In this document: in pieces, positions 32,714-41,427 of the stretch | How the letters are laid out: each line of letters opens with the position of its first letter | Position numbering within the stretch: position 1 is the stretch's first letter | DNA from: NS-11 sp036505795 | GTDB lineage: Bacteria; Nitrospirota; Nitrospiria; Nitrospirales; NS-4 | Reading direction: 5' to 3' | NCBI GenBank assembly: GCA_036505795.1 | Contig: DASXSU010000033.1 | Location: 17,037-81,036 of the forward strand | DNA length: 64,000 nucleotides | Program-made: the position numbers and the translations under genes | Notes under the pieces: generated by a model | The model's input: only the letters and a program-made list of their open reading frames with translations | What the model was told of the DNA's origin: nothing | Databases searched by the model: none

Positions 32714-33874
32714 ATGGCAATCTCGACATCGCGCGCGATCAGGGTTCTCAGCAGCCTACTGCTCGTGACCGGTCTGGCCTGTAGCCAACGGGAATCCCAC
32801 CCGGTCCCTGACCTATTCTATTTTTATCACACCTATGAGGTCGGCAAAAATCCAACCAGCATTGTCTCAGGTGATATCAACAACGACGGCTTGGCGGATC
32901 TTATTACCACGAACATCGGCGGCGACTCATTGACCATTCTGCTTGGAAACGGAGACGGCAGTTTTCGCGATCCGAAGACTCTACGAGTTCCGGAGCAACC
33001 CCGGGCGGTCATCCTCCATGACCTGAACGGCGACGGCTTCCTGGATCTCGCCGTGGCCAACATCGGGAATAATCGGGTCACAATTTTATTGGGTAACGGC
33101 CAGGGGCGATTCATCGAGAGCGCAACATACCCCGCGGTCAAATCCCCTGTCGCTCTCGTCTGCGCGGATTTCAATAAAGACGGACGGCCGGACCTTGCCG
33201 TTGCGCTCAGGAATGACAAACTCATGATCCTGCTCGGTCGCGGCGACGGCTCCTTTGCTCAAAAAGCTCTGTACGAATACGGCGACACGCCGACAGCCGT
33301 GGTGGCGGCGGACGTGAACGAAGACGGCGTGATGGATCTGGCGGTCACGCAGGGCGGACAGATGAGCAGTGCCGTGGCTATTTTTCTGGGCAAAGGCGAC
33401 GGGACATTTCACCCCCCAATTTCCTATAAGACCGGCCATCGGCCCCTGAACGTGTCAATCTTGGATCTTAACGGCGATCATCATTTGGACATGTTGGTGG
33501 TCAACGGTGAAATGGACGACATCACCGTGTTTTTTGGAAAAGGGGACGGCACCTTTACCAAAGGAGGCGCCTTTGGGGCGAACTCAGGACCGATCGCGAT
33601 TGTCACGGGCGACTTCGACGGGGACGGGAAGATCGATGTTGCGGTGGTCAACAATCTTTCCAGCGATCTCTCCATTGTGTTAGGCAAGGGAGACGGCACC
33701 TTTTGGCAGCCGCCACGAAGCTACAAGACCGGTCCGGCACCTTTCGCGGTCGCCGCCGTCTCCTTCACTTCGAAGGACCTGAGACCGGGGCTTGTCATTG
33801 CCAATAACATCGCCAGCACGGTGTCCGTCTTTTTGGCGAAGGATCCGCGCTCCCATTTGGTGCCCGTACAATAA
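32714..33874 (+). CDS. FG-GAP/VCBS repeat lipoprotein
   Basis: A 386-residue exported protein. The signal sequence ends in LVTGLAC, a lipobox, so the Cys should be lipidated. The rest is a run of about six to seven FG-GAP repeats with calcium-binding loops such as DINNDGLADL, DLNGDGFLDL, DFNKDGRPDL, DVNEDGVMDL and DFDGDGKIDV, each followed by a strand ending in G-x-GDG-F. Such repeats fold into an integrin-like beta-propeller. The ligand is unknown; surface adhesion or carbohydrate binding are the usual ideas. The fifth loop (DLNGDHHLDM) has lost one Gly. It is divergent from asnS. Confidence 0.8.
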   Translation: MAISTSRAIRVLSSLLLVTGLACSQRESHPVPDLFYFYHTYEVGKNPTSIVSGDINNDGLADLITTNIGGDSLTILLGNGDGSFRDPKTLRVPEQPRAVILHDLNGDGFLDLAVANIGNNRVTILLGNGQGRFIESATYPAVKSPVALVCADFNKDGRPDLAVALRNDKLMILLGRGDGSFAQKALYEYGDTPTAVVAADVNEDGVMDLAVTQGGQMSSAVAIFLGKGDGTFHPPISYKTGHRPLNVSILDLNGDHHLDMLVVNGEMDDITVFFGKGDGTFTKGGAFGANSGPIAIVTGDFDGDGKIDVAVVNNLSSDLSIVLGKGDGTFWQPPRSYKTGPAPFAVAAVSFTSKDLRPGLVIANNIASTVSVFLAKDPRSHLVPVQ

Positions 33875-34031
33875 CAGTTCTTCGCCTGAGGCGCCTCCAT
33901 GTCGGCTTTATTGCTCGCTATTGAGGCAGGTGAGCCCCCAGCCGGCTGCATCGGTATCGTTGAATCTGATCATAGAACACGGGACTCCTAATCTTGACAT
34001 CAGCCCACTGGAATGTCACAGTCCGAAGACG

Positions 34032-34220
34032 ATGACTTGTTTAAAATGCCAAGGTTTTATGCTCGCCGAACGGCACTATGCCTTGGATAGCCGCCGGCTG
34101 TATGCGCGTTGTCTAAACTGTGGGTTTTGGCTCGATCTGGCCGACCTCTTACGCTTCTTCCACCAGGTCTTGCAGGCAGGAATGAAGGATCTGAAGTCGG
34201 GGGCCACAACCCGCTCATGA
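34032..34220 (+). CDS. Small zinc-ribbon protein
   Basis: A 62-residue protein with two Cys pairs, CLKC at the N-terminus and CLNC about 22 residues later, the usual spacing of a zinc ribbon. A helical C-terminal part (LADLLRFFHQVLQAG) follows. I recognise no named family. A TTGACA box lies ~35 bp upstream, but its -10 partner is weak. The stop codon overlaps the ATG of the carboxypeptidase gene (ATGA), so the two are translationally coupled. Confidence 0.55.
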   Translation: MTCLKCQGFMLAERHYALDSRRLYARCLNCGFWLDLADLLRFFHQVLQAGMKDLKSGATTRS

Positions 34221-35128
34221 CCTGCACTCGCAAGGCCTTCGTCGCCCTAGCTGCGCTGCTCGTCTTTTTCCTTTCGCCACTGGGTGAGGCGACCGCTCAA
34301 TTCCAGGATTCGAAGGGAGCGGGTTCGCATCGACTCGTGACCGCAAAGGGGAAAGCCCACCGCTCCTTTAAGCGGAAGTTGAACCCAGCACCGCCTGAAG
34401 GCATCTTGCTGAAGGACCTTACCACTGGCCGAGTCTTGTTTGAACAAAATGCGGCAGAACTGATGCCGCCGGCCAGCCTTACGAAAATCATGTCCGCGAT
34501 CGTCATCCTTTCGGAAGGCAACCTCAATGATACCGTTACGATCAGCCGCAGAGCGGCGGCCGCCAAGCCGACCAAGCTCTATCTAAAACCTGGCCAGATC
34601 TTTCCCCTACAAAGCCTTTTGGAAGCGATGTTGATCCGGTCAGCGAATGATGCCTGTCTGGCCGCAGCCGAGCATATTGCGGGAACCGAGGACGCATTTG
34701 TCGTCAAGATGAACGCCAAAGCCAAGGAATTAGGGCTTACGCATACACAATTTCGCAATGCCTGCGGCTTCAATATGGACGGTCATTATTCAACCGCCGA
34801 AGAACTTGCAAGGCTGACCGAATATGCGATGGGGTATGAGACGTTCTCGGCGATCGTAAAAGAGCCCATGGCGGTGTTGCGGCCGCTGAACCAATCGAAG
34901 GTCTTAGTGGCTCATACGACGAACCGCCTTCTAGGCCTGGTTGATGGGGTCGTCGGGGTGAAGACCGGTTATACAAAAGCAGCTGGACGATGTCTGATCA
35001 CCGTCGTCCGCCGCGGCGATAAGGAACTCCTCCTCGTATTGCTCAATTCCCGCCGACGCTGGAGCACGGCTCAAAGCCTCCTGGAGGGCGGCCTGCGCGA
35101 TACCGCTCCGATTCTTAGCAGTTACTAA
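34217..35128 (+). CDS. D-alanyl-D-alanine carboxypeptidase (peptidase S11)
   Basis: A 303-residue low-molecular-weight penicillin-binding protein that trims the terminal D-Ala from stem peptides in the periplasm. It has a signal peptide (residues 1-28), SLTK at 87-90 (catalytic Ser87), SAN at 142-144 and KTG at 248-250. The C-terminal PBP5-like domain and amphipathic anchor of DacA are missing, so it is a short DacD/DacF-like form, perhaps soluble in the periplasm. The start at ATG 34217 has an ATGA overlap with the zinc-ribbon gene and begins the signal peptide; the frame is open upstream. Confidence 0.88.
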   Translation: MTCTRKAFVALAALLVFFLSPLGEATAQFQDSKGAGSHRLVTAKGKAHRSFKRKLNPAPPEGILLKDLTTGRVLFEQNAAELMPPASLTKIMSAIVILSEGNLNDTVTISRRAAAAKPTKLYLKPGQIFPLQSLLEAMLIRSANDACLAAAEHIAGTEDAFVVKMNAKAKELGLTHTQFRNACGFNMDGHYSTAEELARLTEYAMGYETFSAIVKEPMAVLRPLNQSKVLVAHTTNRLLGLVDGVVGVKTGYTKAAGRCLITVVRRGDKELLLVLLNSRRRWSTAQSLLEGGLRDTAPILSSY

Positions 35129-35133
35129 GTTCC

Positions 35134-35667
35134 TTAGGCGGTCGCGTTAAATTCGACGGTGATGTCCCGCCCTGAAAAGAGAATGACCATTGTTCCCCCC
35201 TTGTAGTTCAGGCGGGTAAATGTCGTCTGATCTTCGGCGAATTCCTCCTTGCCCAGTAGCTTGCGCGCTTCATCCGCTCCCTCGCCGCGCAGTACTAATC
35301 GAAACACGCCGGACGCGAGGTGCGCGAATCGTTGATTGATAAAGATATAATCGACTTTCCCGTCAGTTAAGCGTATCCCGGCCATCGCGTTACTCGGGCT
35401 GCGTTTGTCGTAGAGCATCACGTACACGTCCTGAATCTCGACCTTCACGCCCGGTATCTTGATCTTGATCAGCTTTTCTTTCACCTTGTCTTCGGGATCG
35501 CCCAGCTTGATTCCGAACAACGAGATTTCGGGAGTATTCACCTTCGAAATATCGTTCACATCGTTTTCGGTCAGCTCGTACACCTCGGCGGCAGCCTGGT
35601 GCGCTGCAAGCAAGAAAATGGCGACACTGAGAACAACCAAAAGGATTCCCTTATTAAACCTGCCCAT
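35134..35667 (-). CDS. Exported protein of unknown function
   Basis: A 177-residue protein with a clear signal peptide (LLVVLSVAIFLLAAHQAAA, cleavage near residue 27). The mature part is charged and mostly alpha/beta (FGIKLGDPEDKVKEKLIKIKIPG, then KVDYIFINQRF). The ISLFGIKLGDPEDKV segment resembles the repeat unit seen in some periplasmic proteins that compare G-(x)-T/S-D-KV motifs, but I cannot name a family. It has its own promoter and a GGGGGGAA ribosome site. It converges on the carboxypeptidase gene with 5 bp between. Confidence 0.65.
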   Translation of the reverse strand: MGRFNKGILLVVLSVAIFLLAAHQAAAEVYELTENDVNDISKVNTPEISLFGIKLGDPEDKVKEKLIKIKIPGVKVEIQDVYVMLYDKRSPSNAMAGIRLTDGKVDYIFINQRFAHLASGVFRLVLRGEGADEARKLLGKEEFAEDQTTFTRLNYKGGTMVILFSGRDITVEFNATA

Positions 35668-35708
35668 GCTTCCCCCCTCTCAGATCAGAAGTGCGATTAA
35701 TCGGGCGG

Positions 35709-35737
35709 ATATTAACCAAGCATACCATGAGATGCAA
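35709..35737 (-). promoter_or_regulatory. Sigma70-type promoter of the exported protein gene
   Basis: TTGCAT (35732-35737) and TAATAT (35709-35714) are separated by 17 bp on the minus strand, giving a ~35-nt leader before the ATG at 35667. Confidence 0.6.
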
Positions 35738-35756
35738 GCACGCGACAGGGTCCGGT

Positions 35757-36077
35757 TCACTCGTCGTCGCCACCGTCAGGAAACTTTTGCGCAGCAGCGG
35801 TCGCGTGTAAAATCAGGCGGGCCAAAGCCTCCAGACGGCTAAAATAGTCAATCGCGGGACCTTCCAGATCCGGCATCAACCGATCCAAGTCCGCACGGCA
35901 ATCCCTGAGTATGGCTATGCGACGGCTGTCGAGCGCTTGCCCATCTTCAAGATAATAGGCGACACATCCACCGATCACTTCATCGAGGACCCACAGCTCT
36001 CCTTTGCAGGTGGTAGGCACGTCCGGCAGCGCCTCCTGCTGATGCTTCTCCCAAAGCGTGGTGAGCTCTTCCGCCAT
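35757..36077 (-). CDS. Small protein of unknown function
   Basis: A 106-residue acidic, probably mostly helical soluble protein. The part CKGELWVLDEVIGGCVAYYLEDG is the best-ordered stretch, followed by two helices (RRIAILRDCRADLDRLM and AIDYFSRLEALARLIL). I recognise no family. It starts 3 bp after the membrane protein gene and so is co-transcribed with it and gdhA. Nothing in the context gives a function. Confidence 0.5.
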   Translation of the reverse strand: MAEELTTLWEKHQQEALPDVPTTCKGELWVLDEVIGGCVAYYLEDGQALDSRRIAILRDCRADLDRLMPDLEGPAIDYFSRLEALARLILHATAAAQKFPDGGDDE

Positions 36078-36080
36078 CGC

Positions 36081-36461
36081 CTACAGCCGGCTCATCCCCT
36101 GGGCGAGGGCGGTGGCCAATCCCACAAGGATAATCCCACAGACACGATATTCCCAGAACGGCCGCTTGAGCGACCAATCAAAGAAAGCCTCGCGCCGGCC
36201 TATCGGGGCCCAGGTGAGAAACAAACCTTTTAAAAGGCCGAGACAGCCGAGAATGATCCAAAAAAGCCGAAAGGGAAAACCGTTTGTGCCGACCACCAGC
36301 GCCAGGCTCACAACCATCTCCAGTTGGACGAGTACAAAGAGTCGGAATTCGTCCGACATCAAGCGCTCAATGATCTCTACAGTCCAGGCCGGCGCGATGA
36401 TCACCCCCATTCCCAAGGAGAACCAGATGACGCCCACCGCCGTGAAGAGAATCGGCCTCAC
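36081..36461 (-). CDS. Small integral membrane protein of unknown function
   Basis: A 126-residue protein with four hydrophobic segments (about residues 4-24, 42-60, 66-86 and 104-122) and few charged loops, so a four-helix membrane protein. No family recognised. The GTG start overlaps the gdhA stop as GTGA, so expression is coupled to glutamate dehydrogenase. A transport or stress role would be guesswork. Confidence 0.6.
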   Translation of the reverse strand: MRPILFTAVGVIWFSLGMGVIIAPAWTVEIIERLMSDEFRLFVLVQLEMVVSLALVVGTNGFPFRLFWIILGCLGLLKGLFLTWAPIGRREAFFDWSLKRPFWEYRVCGIILVGLATALAQGMSRL

Positions 36462-37729
36462 GGATAGAGTCCACGGGCAAGGTGCGCCTGAGCGGTTTTG
36501 TCAATGCCGCTCATCAGCGCCGCCATCCGCATGCTCACTTTCCGGGTATCTGCAAACACCGCTGTACGCTGAAAGGCAGAGGTAATGATATTACGCAAAC
36601 GATCGCGGATGTCCTGTTCGGTCCAAAAATACTTCTGGACATCCTGGACCCATTCGAAATATGACACGATCACCCCGCCTGAATTTGCCAAAATGTCCGG
36701 AATGATGAAGATCTCCCGTTCCTGAAGAATGCGATCCGCCTCAAGTGTTGTCGGACCATTGGCCCCCTCGGCAAGAATGCGGCAGCGCAGCTTTGCGGCG
36801 TTATCACTGGTGATCTGCTCCGACAGCGCCGCCGGCACCAGAACGGTACACGGCAATTGAAGCAGTTCTTCATTCGTGATTGCCTCACCGGCGTCGCAGT
36901 CGGCGAAGGGCCGGCTCTTACTGTGGTATCGCGAAATCAGTGCCGGAATATCGAGCCCGCCAGCGTTGTATACCCCACCCTTGGCGTCACTCACCGCAAG
37001 AACCTTGGCGTCCGCCTCATAGAGAATTTTGGCGGTGTGCATGCCCACGTTGCCAAAACCTTGAATCACTGCTGTGGCCTCTGCCATTTTCATATTCAAC
37101 CGCTGCAGCGCCTCTCTGATGACTTCCACGACCCCGCGCCCGGTCGCCTCTTCCCGCCCGAGACTACCGCCAATGGAAAGGGGTTTGCCGGTAACAACAC
37201 CCGGAACGGCATATCCCACCTGTTGGCTGTACGTGTCCATCATCCAGGCCATGATCTGCGCATTGGTGCCGACGTCAGGTGCCGGAATGTCTTCGTCCGG
37301 TCCGATCAGTGGAGCGATCTCCGCCGTATAGCGGCGCGTCAGCCGTTCTAATTCGGCCAGCGACAACTTTTCCGGCGTCACGCGAACACCGCCCTTGGCA
37401 CCGCCGTACGGTAGGCCCACTAGGGCAGATTTCCAGGTCATCCACATCGCCAGCGCCGCGACCTCCCCTAGATGGACATCCGGGTGGAATCGAACGCCGC
37501 CTTTTGAAGGTCCCAGCGCGGTGTCATGTTGCACACGGTATCCTTCATAGACCTTCACGCTACCATCGTCCATGCGGATCGGCACTGAAACGATCAGGGT
37601 ACGCTGAGGGAGCTTTAACCGTTCCCGGAGCCGAGGATCCAAGCCCAAATGATCGGCTGCTTCTTCGAACTGTGCTACGGCGAGCCTGAACGTGGAGGTA
37701 TCGAATTCCGCAAAAGATTCAGAAAGCAT
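36458..37729 (-). CDS. gdhA: Glutamate dehydrogenase (Glu/Leu/Phe/Val dehydrogenase family)
   Basis: A 423-residue enzyme interconverting glutamate and 2-oxoglutarate plus ammonium. The N-terminal domain has GPSKGGVRFHPDV and the catalytic Lys region LPYGGAKGGV, and PAPDVGTNAQIMAWMMDTYS. The Rossmann domain has VIQGFGNVGMHTAKIL. The end NSGGVIVSYFEWVQD is typical. Length fits the ~420-residue hexameric class, often NAD-dependent or dual. It lies 2 bp after the 125-residue protein gene and overlaps the membrane protein gene. Confidence 0.92.
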   Translation of the reverse strand: MLSESFAEFDTSTFRLAVAQFEEAADHLGLDPRLRERLKLPQRTLIVSVPIRMDDGSVKVYEGYRVQHDTALGPSKGGVRFHPDVHLGEVAALAMWMTWKSALVGLPYGGAKGGVRVTPEKLSLAELERLTRRYTAEIAPLIGPDEDIPAPDVGTNAQIMAWMMDTYSQQVGYAVPGVVTGKPLSIGGSLGREEATGRGVVEVIREALQRLNMKMAEATAVIQGFGNVGMHTAKILYEADAKVLAVSDAKGGVYNAGGLDIPALISRYHSKSRPFADCDAGEAITNEELLQLPCTVLVPAALSEQITSDNAAKLRCRILAEGANGPTTLEADRILQEREIFIIPDILANSGGVIVSYFEWVQDVQKYFWTEQDIRDRLRNIITSAFQRTAVFADTRKVSMRMAALMSGIDKTAQAHLARGLYP

Positions 37730-37731
37730 AT

Positions 37732-38109
37732 TTAACCCTGATGCGAGCTGGCGCCGTCCGTCGAAGAAGACCCTTCAGAACTGCTCTCGGTCTGCGGGGC
37801 AGACGGTTCTTTCTCCATAAGAAGCTGGAGCTTTCCGTATTCTCGCCGACCACGCACCGTAGCTTTAACCTGGAAATTGCCGACATGAAAAAACCAACCG
37901 GCATTGACGCCGCTTCGATATGGCTGGTTGTCCTTACTCATCACGACGTCCCCGTCAAGGAAAAGCTCGTTCAGGATGTCCTTCACCTCGCTCCAGTCCG
38001 CTTCCGCGATTTCGCTTATAATCGCCACGTTCGCGGAGATGACCTGGCATTCATGTGCCTCGATCAAGTAGTTCAGCAGGCGATACCGGATGAGATCACG
38101 GGTTTCCAT
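37732..38109 (-). CDS. Small soluble protein of unknown function, possible winged-helix fold
   Basis: A 125-residue protein. The first ~60 residues look like a helical wing-type DNA-binding or protein-binding fold (IRYRLLNYLIEAHECQV, then ISEIAEADWSEVKDILNELFLDGDVVMS). The last ~25 residues are a Ser/Gly-rich disordered tail. I see no clear recognition helix signature, so regulation of gdhA, which follows by 2 bp, is only a possibility. Its start overlaps the lipB end by 14 bp. Confidence 0.55.
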   Translation of the reverse strand: METRDLIRYRLLNYLIEAHECQVISANVAIISEIAEADWSEVKDILNELFLDGDVVMSKDNQPYRSGVNAGWFFHVGNFQVKATVRGRREYGKLQLLMEKEPSAPQTESSSEGSSSTDGASSHQG

Positions 38110-38836
38110 CTCCAGCCCTCCAATTTAAGGTATCCCCACAGAACCCTTCATGACTCACTGCCATCGCGAGAGCTGTCGGGCCAGTCTCCGGCAGCAACGA
38201 GATGTCGAATACTTCCTCAAATGCCTGCACTACCGCCCTTCTGGCTGTCTCCAGCGTCACCTCACCGGCACTCTCAAGGGCCGTCGACGTGACGGCAGAC
38301 CCGACAAGCCCGCAGGGGATGACGGCGGAGAAAGGCGCTAGGCTGTTTGTGACATTTAATGCGAAACCGTGTCGAGTCACGCCGCGTGAAATCCGGACGC
38401 CGACGGACGCAATCTTGCGATTCTCGACCCACACCCCAGGCATGCCTGGATGGCGCCTTCCCGCTATTGCCAGCATCGCGAGGCTTCGGATCAACACTTC
38501 CTCCAGCAGGCCGATGTATGCTTTCGGCCCGGCACAATACCGACTGAGGGCGAGGATCGGATATCCCACGACTTGACCTGGCCCATGATAGGTCACCGAC
38601 CCGCCCCGATCTGTGACACAACAGGGAATGCCATTGATCGTATTTTGTCCCCAGCTTCCTCCAACATGCTCGGGCCGCGCGGTCCGACCAAGGGTATACA
38701 CCGGAAAATGCTCCGTGAGAATCAACGCATCCTCGCTCTGATCCGCAGCGCGGATCTCGTGAAGCCGAAGCTGGACCTCACACGCGTCCTGATACGCGGT
38801 CAGTCCGAGATTAAGAAGTCGACCCTGTGAAGCCAA
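38096..38836 (-). CDS. lipB: Octanoyl-[acyl-carrier-protein]:protein N-octanoyltransferase
   Basis: A 246-residue enzyme that moves octanoyl from ACP to lipoyl domains, the first step of lipoate synthesis. Motifs are EHFPVYTLGR, the signature DRGGSVTYHGPGQVVGYPIL, the catalytic Lys in RKIASVGVRISRGVTRHGFALNV and the Cys in IPCGL. The start is TTG 38836 with AGGA five bases upstream and matches the usual LipB beginning. LipA is not in the window. It lies between the DegP-like protease gene and the 125-residue protein gene. Confidence 0.93.
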   Translation of the reverse strand: MASQGRLLNLGLTAYQDACEVQLRLHEIRAADQSEDALILTEHFPVYTLGRTARPEHVGGSWGQNTINGIPCCVTDRGGSVTYHGPGQVVGYPILALSRYCAGPKAYIGLLEEVLIRSLAMLAIAGRRHPGMPGVWVENRKIASVGVRISRGVTRHGFALNVTNSLAPFSAVIPCGLVGSAVTSTALESAGEVTLETARRAVVQAFEEVFDISLLPETGPTALAMAVSHEGFCGDTLNWRAGDGNP

Positions 38837-38852
38837 TAGTATCCTGCCCGTT

Positions 38853-39881
38853 CTACTTCTGAATTGGCCGCTGCATCAGAATGTTTTCCTGGGATGACTT
38901 GCGGACCACCGACAATCTTACCGTCGGAGACGCGGCGTCCTTGAGGAGCGCATGCCACAAATCCGACATGTTGTAGATCTGCGTGGTATCGACCGCGGTA
39001 ATGACGTCTTCATTTCGAAGCCCCGCTTCGGCGGCAGGGCCGTTGTTCTCCACTTGTAAGACCAACACGCCGCGCTCCACAAGCAACTCGAAGGCAGCGA
39101 CAATACTGGCCGTTATTGTGATGGGAACAAATCCCAGCCGCGGGCGCAACATGCTACCGCGGACGATCAAGGATTGGGCGACTGCAAAGGCTTCATCAAT
39201 TGCGACAGCGTAACTGATATTCTGCGCGGCCGGCGCCACGGCGGTATTGATTCCGATGACGCTGCCGGAGAGGTCAACCAGCGGGCCCCCGCTGCTCCCC
39301 GGGTTGAGGGCGGCATCGGTCTGAATCAGGTTATAGAGCGTCTCGCCCGTGGGAGGAAGAATGGCACGTTCCAGCCCGCTGACCACGCCAACCGAGACGG
39401 TCGCGCCGGTCTTGATGGCCAAGGGATTTCCGATGGCCACAACGGTTTCGCCAAGTCGCAGTTGGGAGGACACTCCAAGCTTAGCAGGAACCAGCCCGTC
39501 GATCTCAATCTTAATTAATGCCAGGTCGGTCAGAAAATCACGACCCGCCACGCGGCCAGGAACCAGCCGGCCGTCGTGGAGCCCTACCACAAGACGGGTC
39601 GCACTCGTCACAAGATGATTTGAGGTCAGAATGTACCCGGGAGCGACGATAATGCCGGAGCCTGACCCGGATGGAAAAGGTTGGAAGGGGGCTACGCGAG
39701 TTCCGTGGGACATGATACTGACCACGGAGGGTAACGCTGCCGCCACTGTATCAGGAACCGAGAGGGTCTTCGGGATTGCCTCGGCGATAACGAGGACAGG
39801 AGCCGCCGCTCCCACTGCTATCACAAAAACGCCGAACCCAAGCGTCTTTGCGATGTTTTTCCTCCACTCGACCAGCCCCAT
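38853..39881 (-). CDS. S1C serine protease, HtrA/Deg family, one PDZ domain
   Basis: A 342-residue protease anchored by an N-terminal membrane helix (LGFGVFVIAVGAAAPVLVIA). The trypsin-like domain has GSGSGIIVAPGYILTSNHLV (catalytic His), DFLTDLALIKI (Asp) and NPGSSGGPLV (Ser), then one PDZ domain at residues ~245-330. This is the DegS-like layout, acting on misfolded periplasmic proteins or in envelope-stress signalling. I chose ATG 39881, which has GGGGAGG just before it; an ATG 11 codons upstream lacks a ribosome site. NH in place of the usual NxHV (SNHLV) is a mild variation. Confidence 0.9.
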   Translation of the reverse strand: MGLVEWRKNIAKTLGFGVFVIAVGAAAPVLVIAEAIPKTLSVPDTVAAALPSVVSIMSHGTRVAPFQPFPSGSGSGIIVAPGYILTSNHLVTSATRLVVGLHDGRLVPGRVAGRDFLTDLALIKIEIDGLVPAKLGVSSQLRLGETVVAIGNPLAIKTGATVSVGVVSGLERAILPPTGETLYNLIQTDAALNPGSSGGPLVDLSGSVIGINTAVAPAAQNISYAVAIDEAFAVAQSLIVRGSMLRPRLGFVPITITASIVAAFELLVERGVLVLQVENNGPAAEAGLRNEDVITAVDTTQIYNMSDLWHALLKDAASPTVRLSVVRKSSQENILMQRPIQK

Positions 39882-39965
39882 CCATCCCTCCCCAACCTCA
39901 GCATTGTGCCACATTAGGAAGGGATGGAGAAAGAGCTACCTAGGGACGGAAGCTTTCGTTTTCCG

Positions 39966-41186
39966 TTACAGAAGCGGACGAAGCGCCCGCTGAAACTCGG
40001 GAGCGCGGAGCTTCATAAGCGCTTTTGCCTCAATTTGACGGATGCGTTCGCGGGTCACACCCAGAGTTCGCCCCACTTCCTCCAGAGTCATCGATTCGCC
40101 TTGGCCGATCCCGAAGCGCAAGCGGACGACAGCCTCTTCTCTTGGGCTCAAGGATCCCAACGCCTGAGCAACCTGCTGGGTGGTTTGGCTGCGGTCGACT
40201 AAACTATCAGCCGTCGGAGTATCCCGATCTGGAATAAAATCTCCTAAAAGAGCCTCCCCGTCACCTACTGGGTACTCAAGGGACACGACGTCCTGAAAGG
40301 CTTGAATGGTCTGACCCACTCGCTCACTGGTCGATTTCACAGAACCTGCCACTTCCTCCACGGACGGAGACCGGCCCAAACGCTGAGTCAACTGACGCGT
40401 AGCCTTGTGAACCCGCTGGTAATTCTCTGTCATGTGGACCGGAATGCGAATCGTGCGCGATTGGTCGGCCAAAGCCCGTGTAATTCCCTGACGAATCCAC
40501 CACGTTGCATATGTGCTGAATTTGAATCCGCGTCGATAATCAAAGCGCTCGGCTGCCTTCATCAGGCCGATGTTTCCTTCTTGCACGAGATCCAATAGAC
40601 TGAGTCCTCGTCCGTTATAGTGTTTGGCCAGGTCGACGACTAATCGCAAATTGGACACCACCATTTCTGTCTTTGCCTTTTCGAGCTCGGCCCATCCGCG
40701 TTGAAATTGCTCCAGTAAGGCTCTGAGCGCATGCACATTCCCCGCCGTTCTGCCGCCCGTTCTCGATAACTCTCTAATAATGTCCTTGATTGCGCGACTG
40801 GCCTTCGCAAGATCGGTTGCAGACAGGCCGCTGACCCCGAGAACGGCTTTTAGGTCTGTTTGACAGGTCTTCAGAGTCTCTGATGGTCGCAGCCGACGCA
40901 AAATGGTCAACGCTTTTCGGACCGCGTGCCGTACAAGTCCGTCACCGCGCGCGATGCTCCTCCCCAGGACCACTTCTCCTTCGCGCGTCAGCAGTGCCTG
41001 TTTGCCAAAGGATTGAAAATACATCCATTCCAGCTCTCCCGACTTCTCAGGCGTCTGGCTCTTGACCTGGGCTTCCTCCTCACTGCCTGGCTCCGCCGCT
41101 CCCTCATCGCCAGACAGAGTTTCGAGGTCAGGAGCAGTCTCTGTCTCCTCCTCGGTGAGTAAATTTCTTTCAGATAGGTTATCCAT
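39966..41186 (-). CDS. RNA polymerase sigma factor of the RpoD/RpoS group
   Basis: A 406-residue sigma70-family factor. The first ~50 residues are acidic (region 1.1-like but short), region 1.2 is around MYFQSFGKQALLTREGEVVLG, region 2 is MVVSNLRLVVDLAKHYNGRGL followed by LLDLVQEGNIGLMKA and the FKFSTYATWWIRQGITRA -10 recognition part, region 3 has PVHMTENYQRV, and region 4 ends LGVTRERIRQIEAKALMKLR. It lacks the large RpoD non-conserved region, so a group 2 (RpoS-like) factor is likelier than the housekeeping one. It is followed by the HtrA-like protease gene. Confidence 0.88.
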   Translation of the reverse strand: MDNLSERNLLTEEETETAPDLETLSGDEGAAEPGSEEEAQVKSQTPEKSGELEWMYFQSFGKQALLTREGEVVLGRSIARGDGLVRHAVRKALTILRRLRPSETLKTCQTDLKAVLGVSGLSATDLAKASRAIKDIIRELSRTGGRTAGNVHALRALLEQFQRGWAELEKAKTEMVVSNLRLVVDLAKHYNGRGLSLLDLVQEGNIGLMKAAERFDYRRGFKFSTYATWWIRQGITRALADQSRTIRIPVHMTENYQRVHKATRQLTQRLGRSPSVEEVAGSVKSTSERVGQTIQAFQDVVSLEYPVGDGEALLGDFIPDRDTPTADSLVDRSQTTQQVAQALGSLSPREEAVVRLRFGIGQGESMTLEEVGRTLGVTRERIRQIEAKALMKLRAPEFQRALRPLL

Positions 41187-41427
41187 ACTTCCCCTTTACC
41201 GAATAGACACGCCAATCAGTAGAAGGTTCAATTCTTCCAGCTTCCTCTAGTACGGGAATCGATCATTCGGCCACAATAGACAAAAAGCGCGTTTACTCTC
41301 ATACCTTGTCGCTGAAGGCCAAGCCATTGAGATTTATCGGCTTTCCTGAAGACGATCAGGTAGATACTAGAGATAACCAGTCTCTGGGGAATTTCAAGTG
41401 TGGAGAAATACGAGGAGAATCAAAGAC

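Noticed and set aside
34109..34216. N-terminal extension of the D,D-carboxypeptidase
   Set aside because: It would hide the signal peptide and overlap the zinc-ribbon gene over its length; ATG 34217 with ATGA overlap fits.
41187..41427. Possible promoter or RNA gene in the 241-bp gap before the sigma factor
   Set aside because: Several half-matching -35/-10 hexamers occur, but none with both boxes good at 16-18 bp; no conserved RNA fold seen.
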